Below are positions 9,146 to 18,824 of a stretch of 64,000 nt of DNA, in pieces. The stretch's first letter is position 1. Each line of letters starts with the position of its first letter. The DNA is from a virus, in IMG/VR virus record IMGVR_UViG_3300044845_000594, positions 56,303 to 120,302 of that record; one strand, given 5' to 3'. The position numbers were made by a program, and so were the translations under genes. Under the pieces are notes generated by a model. The model saw only the letters and a program-made list of their open reading frames with translations, was not told the DNA's origin and searched no databases.

Positions 9146-10726
9146 ATGGCAACTTTAACATCAAGGACATTAGCTACAGGAGCAACACTTAATGACCTCA
9201 TACATATTGTAATAACTGGTGACACATCACAAAGCCCAACTGGCTCATCATATAAGGCAAGATTATCACAATTAGTACCTTTATTCGGAGGTTCACCTGA
9301 TGTTTATTTAACAGGAGGAACTGCAGTATCTTCAGGAGGGACTATAACTTTTACTAACACAACAGGAGGAACCTTTACCGTATCAGGACTAACAACACCA
9401 TTTACAGGTGGTTCAGGTAATTGTATTACAAGTTTTTATACAAATAATATCCACGCCTGTACAAACGAAATAACAGTACATAACAGGGTCCAATCAACAG
9501 GGTCTGACGCTCAAAATACATTGAGTTTTGCGTTTGGAGATAATGTACAAGCATTAAGTAATTACAGTCATGCTGAAGGTGTGGATACAATTGCTTCGGG
9601 AACTACATCACACGCTGAAGGGTCTAACACAAAGGCATTTGGTTCCAATTCACACTCTGAAGGAACTAGTACAAGAGCAGGAACAAATACTGCGTATTTG
9701 GCAACAGGACTTACTTCAGGAGTACTTTATTTAAGTAGTGTTTATGGAAACGTCACAGCGAATTATACAAATAATGAATTTATTTGGATTGATAATTCTG
9801 TCTTCGCGGCAACTTTATCTGACGATTTTCAAAAAGTCTCAGGAACAACATTTAGTGGTGGTAGGACTATTATATACCTTTATGACACTGGACTTTCTAC
9901 TACAGGTAATTTATATGTGGGCGATACAAATGACCCATCATCTTGGGGTGGTAATCAAACCGCAGGAGGTAAAAGTGCATCTGTAAAAGGTTTCGAGTCT
10001 GGAGCAATTGGGACCTATTCGTTCGCTGGTGGACAAGGAAATTATTCTTTTGGTCGTAGCACATTTTCCACTAATAAAAGTAATAAAGTTTTTGGAAATG
10101 CGTCTTCAGCATTTGGGTCTAACAATAAAGTTTATGGAACTAGTTCATCGTCATTCGGAGATAGTAATAAAATAGAAGCGAGTATCGGGTTTTCTATAGG
10201 TGATGGTAATGAAATATACGGAGATATAAGTTTTCTTGGTGGCGCCGACAATACTTCAAACGGATATGCGAGTTTTGGATTTGGTGAACAACACACTATA
10301 AATGGTGAAATTAGCGCTATTTTAGGGGGAAGTACGAATACTATCCAATCGGGTACTTCCGCAAACTGTACAATATTAGGTGGAGAACTTAACGTTATAT
10401 CAGCGGCAACACCATCTGACCCATGTTATAATTCATCTATATTAGGCGGTTTAGGAAACGTTGTTAAATATTTTAATTCAGCAATAGTTGGTAGTGAAAA
10501 TTCAACATTAATGGCTGACCATTCAGTAATTTTAGGAGGTATTTCAATTTCAGGAACTCAGGCTGAAACTGTGTACGTTCCAAATTTTGTTGTTAAAGGT
10601 AATTCTATCACACCAACAGGAACAACGGACCCAACAGGTGAAGTCGGACAAATAACGTATGATTCATCCTATTTGTATTATAGAGATACGTCAGGTTGGA
10701 AAAGATTAAGTGGGGCAACTTGGTAA
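9146..10726 (+). CDS. YadA-head-like tail fibre protein
   Basis: 526 residues. The centre has left-handed beta-roll repeats of the YadA-head type with SHAEG and SHSEG steps (residues ~130-180), then many S-x-A-F-G-S-x-N / I-G-D-G-N steps (residues ~280-440). This trimeric fold is common in autotransporter adhesins and phage fibres. The C-terminus (GQITYDSSYLYYRDTSGWKR) is typical of phage fibre tips. Only two bases separate its stop from the ATG at 10728. Likely receptor-binding fibre. Confidence 0.75.
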   Translation: MATLTSRTLATGATLNDLIHIVITGDTSQSPTGSSYKARLSQLVPLFGGSPDVYLTGGTAVSSGGTITFTNTTGGTFTVSGLTTPFTGGSGNCITSFYTNNIHACTNEITVHNRVQSTGSDAQNTLSFAFGDNVQALSNYSHAEGVDTIASGTTSHAEGSNTKAFGSNSHSEGTSTRAGTNTAYLATGLTSGVLYLSSVYGNVTANYTNNEFIWIDNSVFAATLSDDFQKVSGTTFSGGRTIIYLYDTGLSTTGNLYVGDTNDPSSWGGNQTAGGKSASVKGFESGAIGTYSFAGGQGNYSFGRSTFSTNKSNKVFGNASSAFGSNNKVYGTSSSSFGDSNKIEASIGFSIGDGNEIYGDISFLGGADNTSNGYASFGFGEQHTINGEISAILGGSTNTIQSGTSANCTILGGELNVISAATPSDPCYNSSILGGLGNVVKYFNSAIVGSENSTLMADHSVILGGISISGTQAETVYVPNFVVKGNSITPTGTTDPTGEVGQITYDSSYLYYRDTSGWKRLSGATW

Positions 10727-10727
10727 G

Positions 10728-12302
10728 ATGGGTTTATTAAGTGGAAATAGTTGTAATATAATAACACTTCTACCATTAGGTTTAGATTGTGATAGTATTA
10801 ATGCGTCAACACCTGATTCAACTAATGGTCTAATAACCTTATACGTAACAGGAGGAACTCCACCTTATACTATAAATTGGAGTAACGGGGCTCAAGGTTC
10901 TTTACTTACTAATTTACTACCTGGTAATTATACTGCAACAGTTATAGATTATTATGGTGATTTTACAGGTCAAACAACTTGTTCAGTTGATTATGATAGT
11001 TTCTATTTAGAACAGTTTGAAGACTGTGAAAATTCAGGAACTTTTGTTTATTATGTTGCAGATTTACCTTCAAAATTCGTTGATGGTAAAGTGTACAGTT
11101 TAACAAGTCAAGTTGGTTGTTGGACTCATAGTGGTCAAACATTATATACAGGACAAAGTTATATTAATAATTTTGCAGTAATATCTACAGGGCCATTTGA
11201 CACTTGTTCAGATTGTTTACCTCCACCGACACCAGCACCTGTATACCCACAAAACTTATGTTTTGAATATACACCTTCTTTTAATACAACGTATTTAACT
11301 ACTTTAACCAGCGGTTCAACAATCAATGGTTACCCGTCTTGGACAAGTTCAACTTATACGGTATTCTATAGTACAGGAAATACAAGATGGGAAGTTAGCG
11401 GATGGACTAATCCTGGCGTTCCCGCTTTATTACAACCAACAACGCCACCTACAGGTAATTGGTCTTTACTTGGAACATATCAAGGTACTGTATTTGTATC
11501 AACAGGAGTTTGTACAACACCGCCATTAACTTTATCAGTTTCAACAACACAACCAACTTGTTCTAACACATCTAACGGTGTGATTAATGTCACGGGTTAT
11601 GGAGGAGTTCCATCTTACACGTATTCTATCAATGGAGTTAATTATCAAATGTCAAATACATTTTTAGGTTTGGCTGCTGGTAATTATACAATTTATATAA
11701 AAGATACTAATAACACAGTAACAACTCAGTCAGTAACACTTACACCACAAAATTCTTATACAAACTATACACTTAATTTAAGTTTAACTCCGTTGGCAAA
11801 TCAAACTAATGTTGGTACTACAACTACCAAAACTTGGTATTATCAAATAAACGTTACACCAACATTACCGGCAGGAAAAACAGTAAACTTTACAATTAAT
11901 ACTGCCGTTGGATTTACAGGAAAAACTTTCGTAACAAACGTACCTGTTATTACAAATTCTATAACTGCAACAACATCAGGTAATGCAACTTTAAGTACTC
12001 CAACAAACTCTGTGGTTACTACTAGTTCACAAACTAGACCTTCTTGTAATTTATCTAATATAAATTATAGTTCATTTACAAATACATACACTGCAAGTAT
12101 TTCATCAGGAGGAATTATAAACGGTACTATTACTCAGTTTATTAATACTCCAAGTATAGAATTTAACGGTTGTCAACTTGAAGGTTATATTTTAGATACA
12201 GTAACAATAACAAATGTAACTATAACCCCATCAACATGTAACGGTATAAGTGTAAACGGGTCACCAAAGTATATGCCTTTACAAAAAATAGGTTTATCTT
12301 AA
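10728..12302 (+). CDS. SprB-repeat-containing fibre protein
   Basis: 524 residues from the ATG at 10728. A GTG at 10710 is in frame but would overlap the previous gene. Two clear SprB-type units are seen: near residue 25-85 (NGLITLYVTGGTPPYTINWS, then LLPGNYTATVID) and near 280-345 (NGVINVTGYGGVPSYTYSIN, then LAAGNYTIYIKD). The C-terminal ~180 residues are Thr/Asn-rich beta-type sequence. Part of the same adhesin block as the gene at 1481 and presumably involved in host-surface contact. Confidence 0.72.
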   Translation: MGLLSGNSCNIITLLPLGLDCDSINASTPDSTNGLITLYVTGGTPPYTINWSNGAQGSLLTNLLPGNYTATVIDYYGDFTGQTTCSVDYDSFYLEQFEDCENSGTFVYYVADLPSKFVDGKVYSLTSQVGCWTHSGQTLYTGQSYINNFAVISTGPFDTCSDCLPPPTPAPVYPQNLCFEYTPSFNTTYLTTLTSGSTINGYPSWTSSTYTVFYSTGNTRWEVSGWTNPGVPALLQPTTPPTGNWSLLGTYQGTVFVSTGVCTTPPLTLSVSTTQPTCSNTSNGVINVTGYGGVPSYTYSINGVNYQMSNTFLGLAAGNYTIYIKDTNNTVTTQSVTLTPQNSYTNYTLNLSLTPLANQTNVGTTTTKTWYYQINVTPTLPAGKTVNFTINTAVGFTGKTFVTNVPVITNSITATTSGNATLSTPTNSVVTTSSQTRPSCNLSNINYSSFTNTYTASISSGGIINGTITQFINTPSIEFNGCQLEGYILDTVTITNVTITPSTCNGISVNGSPKYMPLQKIGLS

Positions 12303-12332
12303 AATAAATTTATAAAAATATATTTATAAAAT

Positions 12333-14546
12333 ATGTCATACATAATCAAAAATACCTCAGCGTTAATCAACACTATAATAACCGACGCGGCAAGGAAAAA
12401 AATATCGCAAGGTAAATTTGATATTGCGTATTTTGAAGTTGGAGATAGTGAAGTTTGCTATAACGCAACAAGTAACACGGATTACGTTCAACTAAACGTT
12501 TTGATGCCACAATATAATGCTCAAAATTTAGCACCAATTCCTGAAAAAAATAGAATGCAAGTCAAATACCCTTTATTTGTAGATTCAACATCGGGAAGTA
12601 CATTAGGTGTCCCTTTTGATGCGTCATATATCGATAATGTCTTTAATAGTGCAGCCCCAAGAGGTTTTTTTACAGGTTCTACAGGAACTCCTGTTGTATT
12701 TAGCGCATATACTTCATCTGCATATACTATAAATCCAAATTTTGTTGTATCTAACACAGGTGTAACTTCAGGTAATGTTTTAACACTTAAATATTCAAGT
12801 TTAGACCCAACAGTTTCAGGTACAGTTACTAATGGAATGTTTTTGTTTTTATTTGGTACGAATAACATTCAACCATTTACAGGAGCATCACCAATATTTA
12901 GTTATGTTGTAGTGGGTGTAACGGGAAATACTTCCACTGCAACAACAGTAACCGTACAAGTAGATAGACAATTACCAAACTTTAGTGGTATGGGGTATAC
13001 AGGAGACTCTAAAGTTGTTTTTTACCCATCAGGCATGACTGTCATTTATGACTCATTTACTCCTGAACCGTATTGGAATCCAAACGTTTTCAATTTTGAA
13101 ACAAATTGTGATGTTTCACAAAAGGATGTTAAAGTTTGGAATATGAATATTCCATGGACCGAATCACCGGCAGGTATTTTTAACACCGTAAATCAAGATT
13201 TTAATTATTTCCAATCAACAGGATATACAGGTAGTAAAGAATATTTGGGTTACTATTCAGATAGTGGTCAAACAGATACTGACTCAGTTTATTTTTACAA
13301 TTCATTTTCAGAAAAAATAACCGTTAAACCATCAGACCAAAAGGCTATTGCAATAGTTCATTATACAAATCAAGCAATTGACAACTATTATGGTGAAAAG
13401 TTCGCAATGCAAGATTATGATAGTACTAACCCTGGAAATACAGGTCAGGCTAGAAATTTCAAACTATCCATTCCTTGGTTAATGTGGCATAAAAATCCTA
13501 ATGCGAAAGTTGGTGAAGTATTTTATACAGACCCTTCAGGATTTACAAACCTTAATTTATTTACACCACATTATATTGAATCAAGAAAGAGCATCAATTT
13601 TAACGCACCGGGATTAAGATACTATCACCTTTGGGACACACACGCAAACACAAATGGTTTCCCAAATAGAATTGGTAAAGTTTTTCCTGATTTAAAAATA
13701 ATTGTATTTGATGATGATGAAATAGTTGCGGCGTTGAATTACAAATCAAATAGAAGTTGGACATTACCGGCACCAAAATTAGGTCTTGTGACTCCAAATA
13801 CATTTAGTGGTGTATTAGGTGGGACACAAGGATTATTGACGGGAGATACTGAAACTTTATTTTTAACATACAGATTAAATAACTCAGCATTTACAAATTC
13901 ATTACATTGTAATTACTATCAGACTATAACAGGAAACGACCAAAGTTTATTACCGGGAGCTTCTGATATTCTTGTAAGGTTTGGAAATGAGTTTCCGTTT
14001 TTGAAAGTTCCTGTTTCAGGACTACCATCAGGATTTACCGCCACAGATATAAAACTTTTAGCACAAAAAGTATCAAGTGCCACGACAAGACCTGATGTTA
14101 CACAATGGAGAGAAATTAATGTATTATCACAACTTTCTGCAACCACGGTTGGTGGATATTTAACCATATCAGGATTGACGGGAACAACTATTCAGTTGAC
14201 AAAAAATATGTATGATACGGCACCAATATATGATTTGAATGATTATATAAGTCTACCTGTATTAAATCAAACTGGTATAACTTTAAATTTTGGAGGTGAG
14301 TTTTTCTTTTTTGGAACAATTGAAACGGATATTCAAGCAACAATATATGTTATGAATTTCTTATGTAATTTGGGACAAACACAATTTTTTGATTCATCAA
14401 ACCCAACTTGGGACGGAACAACACCACCTTATGTCACAGAAGTAGCACTTTACAATGCGAATAAAGAACTTATGGTTATATCTAAGATACAATCACCCGA
14501 AAAAAGACAAGGTGTTCAACAGTATCCGATTAAGTATGATTTTTAA
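12333..14546 (+). CDS. Large virion structural protein
   Basis: 737 residues, soluble, no signal peptide. The N-terminus (SYIIKNTSALINTIITDAAR, then FEVGDSEVCYN) looks like a phage tail/baseplate-type start, but I cannot name the family. The middle is rich in aromatic and Gly/Thr residues. The C-terminus YNANKELMVISKIQSPEKR is a plausible conserved end. A TATTTAT motif ends 5 nt upstream of the ATG, as at other virion genes. It is the last gene of the virion block before DNA metabolism begins. Confidence 0.6.
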   Translation: MSYIIKNTSALINTIITDAARKKISQGKFDIAYFEVGDSEVCYNATSNTDYVQLNVLMPQYNAQNLAPIPEKNRMQVKYPLFVDSTSGSTLGVPFDASYIDNVFNSAAPRGFFTGSTGTPVVFSAYTSSAYTINPNFVVSNTGVTSGNVLTLKYSSLDPTVSGTVTNGMFLFLFGTNNIQPFTGASPIFSYVVVGVTGNTSTATTVTVQVDRQLPNFSGMGYTGDSKVVFYPSGMTVIYDSFTPEPYWNPNVFNFETNCDVSQKDVKVWNMNIPWTESPAGIFNTVNQDFNYFQSTGYTGSKEYLGYYSDSGQTDTDSVYFYNSFSEKITVKPSDQKAIAIVHYTNQAIDNYYGEKFAMQDYDSTNPGNTGQARNFKLSIPWLMWHKNPNAKVGEVFYTDPSGFTNLNLFTPHYIESRKSINFNAPGLRYYHLWDTHANTNGFPNRIGKVFPDLKIIVFDDDEIVAALNYKSNRSWTLPAPKLGLVTPNTFSGVLGGTQGLLTGDTETLFLTYRLNNSAFTNSLHCNYYQTITGNDQSLLPGASDILVRFGNEFPFLKVPVSGLPSGFTATDIKLLAQKVSSATTRPDVTQWREINVLSQLSATTVGGYLTISGLTGTTIQLTKNMYDTAPIYDLNDYISLPVLNQTGITLNFGGEFFFFGTIETDIQATIYVMNFLCNLGQTQFFDSSNPTWDGTTPPYVTEVALYNANKELMVISKIQSPEKRQGVQQYPIKYDF

Positions 14547-14552
14547 AAAAAT

Positions 14553-15158
14553 ATGAATACAAAACCTGATTTAAAAAACTCACCAAAAGTTTTAGGCTTA
14601 GATATATCAACCAAAACAATTGGATGGAGTCTTTTTGACATTAAAACCCAACAATTATTGGAGTTAACTCATTTTTCACCAGTAATCAAACCAAAAGAAG
14701 AAAATAAAATTCAAGAACTATTATTAAAAGTAGATGCGTTTGAGTTAAAACTTGAGGGATATAAAAATTTGGGTATTACAAAAGTGGTAATAGAAGAACC
14801 ACTATTAAATTCAAATAATGTTTGGACAGTAGGAACCCTATTGAGATATAATTCAATGATTACAAAATCAATTTATGACATATTAGGTATTGTTCCCGAT
14901 TATATATCTACATATAACTCAAGAAAGTATGCTTGGCCTGATTTACTTCAAAAAAACGACAAAGATAAATTTGTATTATTTGGTGGATTACCAAAAGACA
15001 CAGATAAAAAAGAAATTATTTGGAGAAAAGTATCCGACAAAGAGCCTCAAATTACATGGCACTATACCAAAAACAACACATTAAAAAAAGAATGTTTTGA
15101 TATGGCAGATTCTTATACTTGTGTTCTTGGTTATATGAAACAAGAAAAAATTTGGTAA
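14553..15158 (+). CDS. RuvC-like Holliday junction resolvase
   Basis: 201 residues with an RNase H-type fold pattern: VLGLDISTKTIGWSLFD (first catalytic Asp, residue ~17), KVVIEEPL (catalytic Glu, residue ~77) and ECFDMADSYTCVLGYM at the C-terminus (last acidic pair). This is the RuvC/poxvirus-type resolvase arrangement. T4 uses endonuclease VII (gp49) for the same job, so this phage has an unrelated enzyme in the role. It would resolve branched DNA before packaging. It opens the DNA-metabolism block and lies 6 nt after the structural gene. Confidence 0.78.
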   Translation: MNTKPDLKNSPKVLGLDISTKTIGWSLFDIKTQQLLELTHFSPVIKPKEENKIQELLLKVDAFELKLEGYKNLGITKVVIEEPLLNSNNVWTVGTLLRYNSMITKSIYDILGIVPDYISTYNSRKYAWPDLLQKNDKDKFVLFGGLPKDTDKKEIIWRKVSDKEPQITWHYTKNNTLKKECFDMADSYTCVLGYMKQEKIW

Positions 15159-15217
15159 ATTATTTTTTTTTTGTATTTGTAAAGTATTTATAGTAAAATA
15201 AGTAAAAAAAAATAATT

Positions 15218-16057
15218 ATGAAAAGAATAGTAAGACTAACGGAATCAGATTTAACAAGACTTGTTAGAAGAATTGTTAATGAAAATACAAATATGCAAGC
15301 TGAAGTTGCTATAGAAAATTGTGACGAAAACGATGATATGGCAATGGAAAGATGTGTAGATAATTTATTTGCAGATATGACAGAAGAAGATGCTGAAAAC
15401 TACATTATAGAATTATCAAAAAGAAAACCAAAATGGTTAAAAAAATTAGCTCAATGGTTTAGAAGAACAGGAAGAAAAATTAAAAGAGAAGTTAGAAGTA
15501 TTAAAAGGGATTTTAAAAGAAAGGAACCGAAAGAAAAAATCTTTAATGTAGGTGCGTCTCTTACTTTCGCAACATTAGCCACATTGTTTATGAAACATGT
15601 GTGGTTACCAATGGTTGGTGGAGATAATTCAAGAATGAATGAATCACATATTAGACGTAGATTTATTAATGAGCAAGGTCAAGGTCCAATTGGTGGGTTT
15701 GGAGGTCCGTTGACAGGAACATTGGTTGCGAGAAATCCAGATGCTGAAGTTAGATTTGGACAAGATATTGAATTTACATTTAGAGGTATTAAAAATTCTG
15801 GAAGTGCACCAATTACTATAAAAAGGATTCTTCCTATGAATAGCGGTATGAGAATTGATAAACAAGTTCCTTTTACCGTAAACCCTGGTGAAACTTTTGT
15901 GCTTAGAGCAAAACAAAAATTAGTAAGGGGCGGTACTTCATTAGAAAAAGTGAACGAAGAAGGTTTAGTCGAATTTGAAGGGATAATTAGGGTAGAGACT
16001 GACGGAAAAAAACAAAACTACCAATTATATTGTCGTCAAAATTTGTCTTTTAGATAA
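15218..16057 (+). CDS. Leader-bearing (putative capsid-targeted) protein with membrane segment and Ig-like domain
   Basis: 279 residues. The N-terminal 22 residues form the basic leader shared across the window (RIVRLTESDLTRLVRR, then IVNE). A Lys/Arg-rich region (residues 65-105), one hydrophobic segment (~108-130) and a second leader-like phrase (HIRRRFINEQ, ~143-152) follow. The C-terminal ~110 residues look like an Ig-like beta domain of DUF1573 type (FRGIKNSGSAPITIKRILP, then PFTVNPGETF). A TATTTAT motif lies 26 nt upstream. The repeated (I/V)NE sites would fit cleavage by a T4 gp21-like prohead protease. Role inferred, not shown. Confidence 0.65.
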   Translation: MKRIVRLTESDLTRLVRRIVNENTNMQAEVAIENCDENDDMAMERCVDNLFADMTEEDAENYIIELSKRKPKWLKKLAQWFRRTGRKIKREVRSIKRDFKRKEPKEKIFNVGASLTFATLATLFMKHVWLPMVGGDNSRMNESHIRRRFINEQGQGPIGGFGGPLTGTLVARNPDAEVRFGQDIEFTFRGIKNSGSAPITIKRILPMNSGMRIDKQVPFTVNPGETFVLRAKQKLVRGGTSLEKVNEEGLVEFEGIIRVETDGKKQNYQLYCRQNLSFR

Positions 16058-16076
16058 AAAAATATTTAAATATTAA

Positions 16077-16102
16077 AACCCACCCACAAAGGTGGGTTTT
16101 TT
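16077..16102 (+). terminator. Rho-independent terminator
   Basis: AACCCACC and GGTGGGTT form an 8-bp stem around a short loop, followed by a T run. It separates the leader-bearing gene from the primase promoter. Confidence 0.9.
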
Positions 16103-16107
16103 GTTAA

Positions 16108-16137
16108 TTGACAATCCACATATTATTCTTATCTTTT
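16108..16137 (+). promoter_or_regulatory. Host-type promoter, leaderless (primase)
   Basis: TTG, 19-nt spacer, then TATCTTTT, a one-base variant of the Bacteroidota -7 box. The box ends exactly 4 nt before the GTG at 16142, which supports that GTG as the true start and predicts an mRNA with almost no leader. Confidence 0.6.
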
Positions 16138-16141
16138 ATAT

Positions 16142-17059
16142 GTGGAATCGGAAGAGTTAATCATAGACCTTATTGGTAATATTTTTGGGGAACCAAAATC
16201 AGTAAATGAACTAAGAGGTCAAATATCGGTTGATTGCCCTGTGTGTTCATATACAATTAAAGGTCTTGACAAGTTAGATGGAAAGGGAAACCTTGAGATT
16301 AATTACCAACAACATGTTTACAAGTGTTGGGGGTGTGCTGAGACGCATGGTACTCACGGACACTTAGGAAAACTTATAGATAAGTTTGGTTCAAAAAAAG
16401 ATAAAAAAATATATAAATTAATTAGACCCGATGAGTTTGAAAAAAAAGAAAAGGTTTACAAAAAACTTGAATTACCAAAAGAATATAAAAAGTTTGACGA
16501 GATACACCCACTTCATATTCCAAGAAAAGAGGCTTTTAATTATTTGAAAAAAAGAGGAATCACTGATGAGATTATAGAAAAGTATCAAATTGGTCTATGT
16601 TTAGAGGGTGAATATTCCGGTAGAATCATTGTTCCATCTTTTGATAAAAAAGGAGAATTAAACTTTTTCGTATCAAGGTCGTGGAACCCACGAAGTAAAT
16701 TAAAATACAAAAACCCTGAAGCATCAAAAGACTTTTTAATTTTTAATGAGAGTTTAATTGATTGGAAAAAAGATATATACCTTGTTGAAGGAGTCTTTGA
16801 TAGTTTCTTTTTGGACAATTCAATTTGTCTATTAGGGAAGTTTTTAACAGACAACCTTTGGGAAAAACTATACTCAAAGGCGAAAAAAAATATTATAGTT
16901 TGCTTGGATGGCGACGCATATACCGACGCTAAAAACCTATATGACAAACTAAACGGAGGAGCTTTATATAACAGAGTTAAGTTAGTGAAGTTGCCAAAAG
17001 ATAAAGATGTGTGTGACCTTAAAGGTGACATCGAAAAATATTATGTAGAATTTAAATGA
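16142..17059 (+). CDS. DnaG-like primase (zinc finger + Toprim)
   Basis: 305 residues, GTG start. The N-terminal zinc-binding domain has CPVC (~residue 31) and CWGC (~residue 60) with nearby His residues. The Toprim domain has LVEGVFDSFFL (~214, catalytic Glu) and NIIVCLDGDAYTDA (~250, the DxD pair). Short for a bacterial DnaG and without a helicase domain, comparable to small phage primases such as T4 gp61. It would prime lagging-strand synthesis. The next gene overlaps by ATGA, so the nuclease is translationally coupled. No helicase is present in this window. Confidence 0.85.
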   Translation: MESEELIIDLIGNIFGEPKSVNELRGQISVDCPVCSYTIKGLDKLDGKGNLEINYQQHVYKCWGCAETHGTHGHLGKLIDKFGSKKDKKIYKLIRPDEFEKKEKVYKKLELPKEYKKFDEIHPLHIPRKEAFNYLKKRGITDEIIEKYQIGLCLEGEYSGRIIVPSFDKKGELNFFVSRSWNPRSKLKYKNPEASKDFLIFNESLIDWKKDIYLVEGVFDSFFLDNSICLLGKFLTDNLWEKLYSKAKKNIIVCLDGDAYTDAKNLYDKLNGGALYNRVKLVKLPKDKDVCDLKGDIEKYYVEFK

Positions 17060-17916
17060 TAGATTTAAAAGAAGTAGCAAAAGAAATACGAGAGATTATT
17101 TCTGAAAAACAAAAAGAGTTTCAATTAACTTTTGAAGAAGATAAACACAAGTACACAATGTTAGATGTGAATGGTGTTGTTAGAGATGATTTCCCATCTG
17201 TATCAAAAGTGATGAAGTTATTTTATGATGAATTTCCGGCTGAGGATGTTGCAAGAAAATTGGCGAAAGGTAGTCCATATGCGATGCACACTTATTTAGA
17301 AGAGTGGAAACAATCCGGAATCATTTCAACAAATATGGGTAGTAGGGTTCACTATGAACTTGAATTAGAAACAATTAACAAATTCAAAATAGATAAAGAA
17401 GTTCGACAACCATTATTTGAATGTGATTTAGAACTTACTATGAAAGGCGATAGAATGATAAAGGCTGGTAAAAAGTTTTTGTCACTCATGGAAGAACGAG
17501 GAGCTGTCTTACTTGATACGGAGATTGTTTTAGGTCATCCTGAATTAGGATATACTGGTCAGCCCGATAAAGTTTGGTTAATGTTAAATAAACAAAAAAC
17601 CGGATTCGGTATTGTAATTACGGATTGGAAAACCAACAAGGAAAAAAACATGGAAGTAAATGACTACACAAAACCCATGAAAAAACCTTTTGAAAAACTC
17701 CCAAACAACGCTCTTGGTCACTACAACACACAATTACCTTTTTATGGTAAGTTATTATTAAAGATGTTAGAAGGGACTAAATATGAAAATATTCCACTAA
17801 TGGGTGGTGTAATTGTTCATTTAACAGAAAACGTTGAGTTCAAAGAATACCGAATACCAAGAGATGTCGTCGACACTATTTTGAAAATGGATATGTCTGA
17901 ATATTTGACTAAATAA
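17056..17916 (+). CDS. PD-(D/E)XK nuclease (RecB/Cas4-type)
   Basis: 286 residues. Motifs in order: GSRVHYELELE (helix with Glu), GYTGQPDKVWL (motif with catalytic Asp, ~175), VITDWKTNK (the D/E-x-K core, ~197) and YNTQLPFYGKLLL (the Q-xxx-Y helix). This is the RecB-like exonuclease family arrangement. Coupled to the primase by a 4-nt overlap, so it probably acts in replication or recombination. It could process DNA ends together with the gp46/gp47 complex. Confidence 0.8.
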   Translation: MIDLKEVAKEIREIISEKQKEFQLTFEEDKHKYTMLDVNGVVRDDFPSVSKVMKLFYDEFPAEDVARKLAKGSPYAMHTYLEEWKQSGIISTNMGSRVHYELELETINKFKIDKEVRQPLFECDLELTMKGDRMIKAGKKFLSLMEERGAVLLDTEIVLGHPELGYTGQPDKVWLMLNKQKTGFGIVITDWKTNKEKNMEVNDYTKPMKKPFEKLPNNALGHYNTQLPFYGKLLLKMLEGTKYENIPLMGGVIVHLTENVEFKEYRIPRDVVDTILKMDMSEYLTK

Positions 17917-17938
17917 AACTAATAAATTATATTTCACT

Positions 17939-18028
17939 ATGGAAACTACAATTACACCTGTTTGGTACATAAATACCAGTTGGGACAATTCAACAATTAA
18001 AATAAACATAAATTATATAATAAAATGA
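17939..18028 (+). CDS. Very small ORF (29 aa)
   Basis: ATG at 17939, hydrophobic/polar peptide beginning METTITPVW, ending in an ATGA overlap with the next gene. A TATATTTC box lies just upstream. Overlap and spacing suggest a real gene; no function can be given. Confidence 0.35.
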   Translation: METTITPVWYINTSWDNSTIKININYIIK

Positions 18029-18243
18029 GCGACGATATTATTAGACCAAAAATTGATTTAAGACAACAAGAAACTATTAAATGTGAAAAATGTGAATCAA
18101 TTTATTTTAAAGAAGTGACTATGTTAAAAAAAGTTCCTAAACTTTTGACAGGTAGTCATGAAGACACGATTGTTCCATTTCCTACTTACATGTGTAGTGA
18201 TTGTGGTAATGTGAATAAAGATTTACAACTATTCGACAAGTAA
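18025..18243 (+). CDS. Small zinc-ribbon protein
   Basis: 72 residues with CEKC (~residue 20) and CSDC (~residue 57), a four-Cys zinc ribbon. It could be a transcription accessory or DNA-binding factor. In a chain of overlapping small genes leading into gp47. Confidence 0.6.
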   Translation: MSDDIIRPKIDLRQQETIKCEKCESIYFKEVTMLKKVPKLLTGSHEDTIVPFPTYMCSDCGNVNKDLQLFDK

Positions 18244-18389
18244 TGGAAGTAAGTAAAATGACAATTACGGAAGCTTTTCCACATTTAAAAAGTATTGCAA
18301 ATCTTTATGGTTTAAAACTTAATAGAGCAAAAGAATTTAAATTGGCAAGAACCATTTTAATTAATCTTTATTGTAGAGAATTATGTTAA
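18243..18389 (+). CDS. Small protein (48 aa)
   Basis: The ATG shares a base with the previous stop (TAATG) and the 3' end overlaps the next start. The sequence is helical and basic (FPHLKSIANLYGL, then NRAKEFKLARTILI). Both junctions are tightly coupled, which supports it being real. No family recognised. Confidence 0.5.
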   Translation: MEVSKMTITEAFPHLKSIANLYGLKLNRAKEFKLARTILINLYCRELC

Positions 18390-18625
18390 GTTATAAAGAA
18401 TTTTATATTTGGTTACAAGGTTACCTTCATGGAAAATTAGAAGATAAGAACATTGATATTGCACCAATTGTGGAAAAGATGGATTTGGTGAAAGAAAGTA
18501 GCAAAATTGATATTTCTGAACCATTTAGAATACCAATACCGGTGAATCCTTTTCCAATTCAAGACGACCCATATAAACCACCATTTGAGGTATATTGTAA
18601 TGATAAACAACAATTAAATGATTAA
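18383..18625 (+). CDS. Hypothetical protein (80 aa)
   Basis: Begins MLSYKEFYIWLQGYLHGK, with a central helical part and a Pro-rich C-terminal half (PIPVNPFPIQDDPYKPP). Overlaps both neighbours by a few bases, so it belongs to the gp47 operon. Function unknown. Confidence 0.6.
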   Translation: MLSYKEFYIWLQGYLHGKLEDKNIDIAPIVEKMDLVKESSKIDISEPFRIPIPVNPFPIQDDPYKPPFEVYCNDKQQLND

Positions 18626-18824
18626 AATTATGAAAACAGAAATTAATGAGATGGCAATTACTCAACAAGTAAAAATTGCATTAGAAAACTCCAACTTAAA
18701 TGTTGTTGTTACACCGATTATGTTTGACTCCGACGCATTTAATCCTGTGTTAGGTGTATTAGTAAAAAACGAAGATTCAAGTTATACTAGAAAATATACA
18801 ATAACGGTTAAACCGAACAATTAA
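18618..18824 (+). CDS. Hypothetical protein (68 aa)
   Basis: Starts within the end of the previous gene; an internal ATG at 18630 is an alternative. Short alpha/beta sequence ending KYTITVKPNN. The stop is immediately followed by the ATG of the gp47 gene. Function unknown. Confidence 0.5.
   Translation: MIKIMKTEINEMAITQQVKIALENSNLNVVVTPIMFDSDAFNPVLGVLVKNEDSSYTRKYTITVKPNN

Noticed and set aside
10710-10727. GTG start at 10710 for the second SprB-repeat gene
   Set aside because: It lies inside the end of the previous gene; the ATG at 10728 directly follows that gene's stop.
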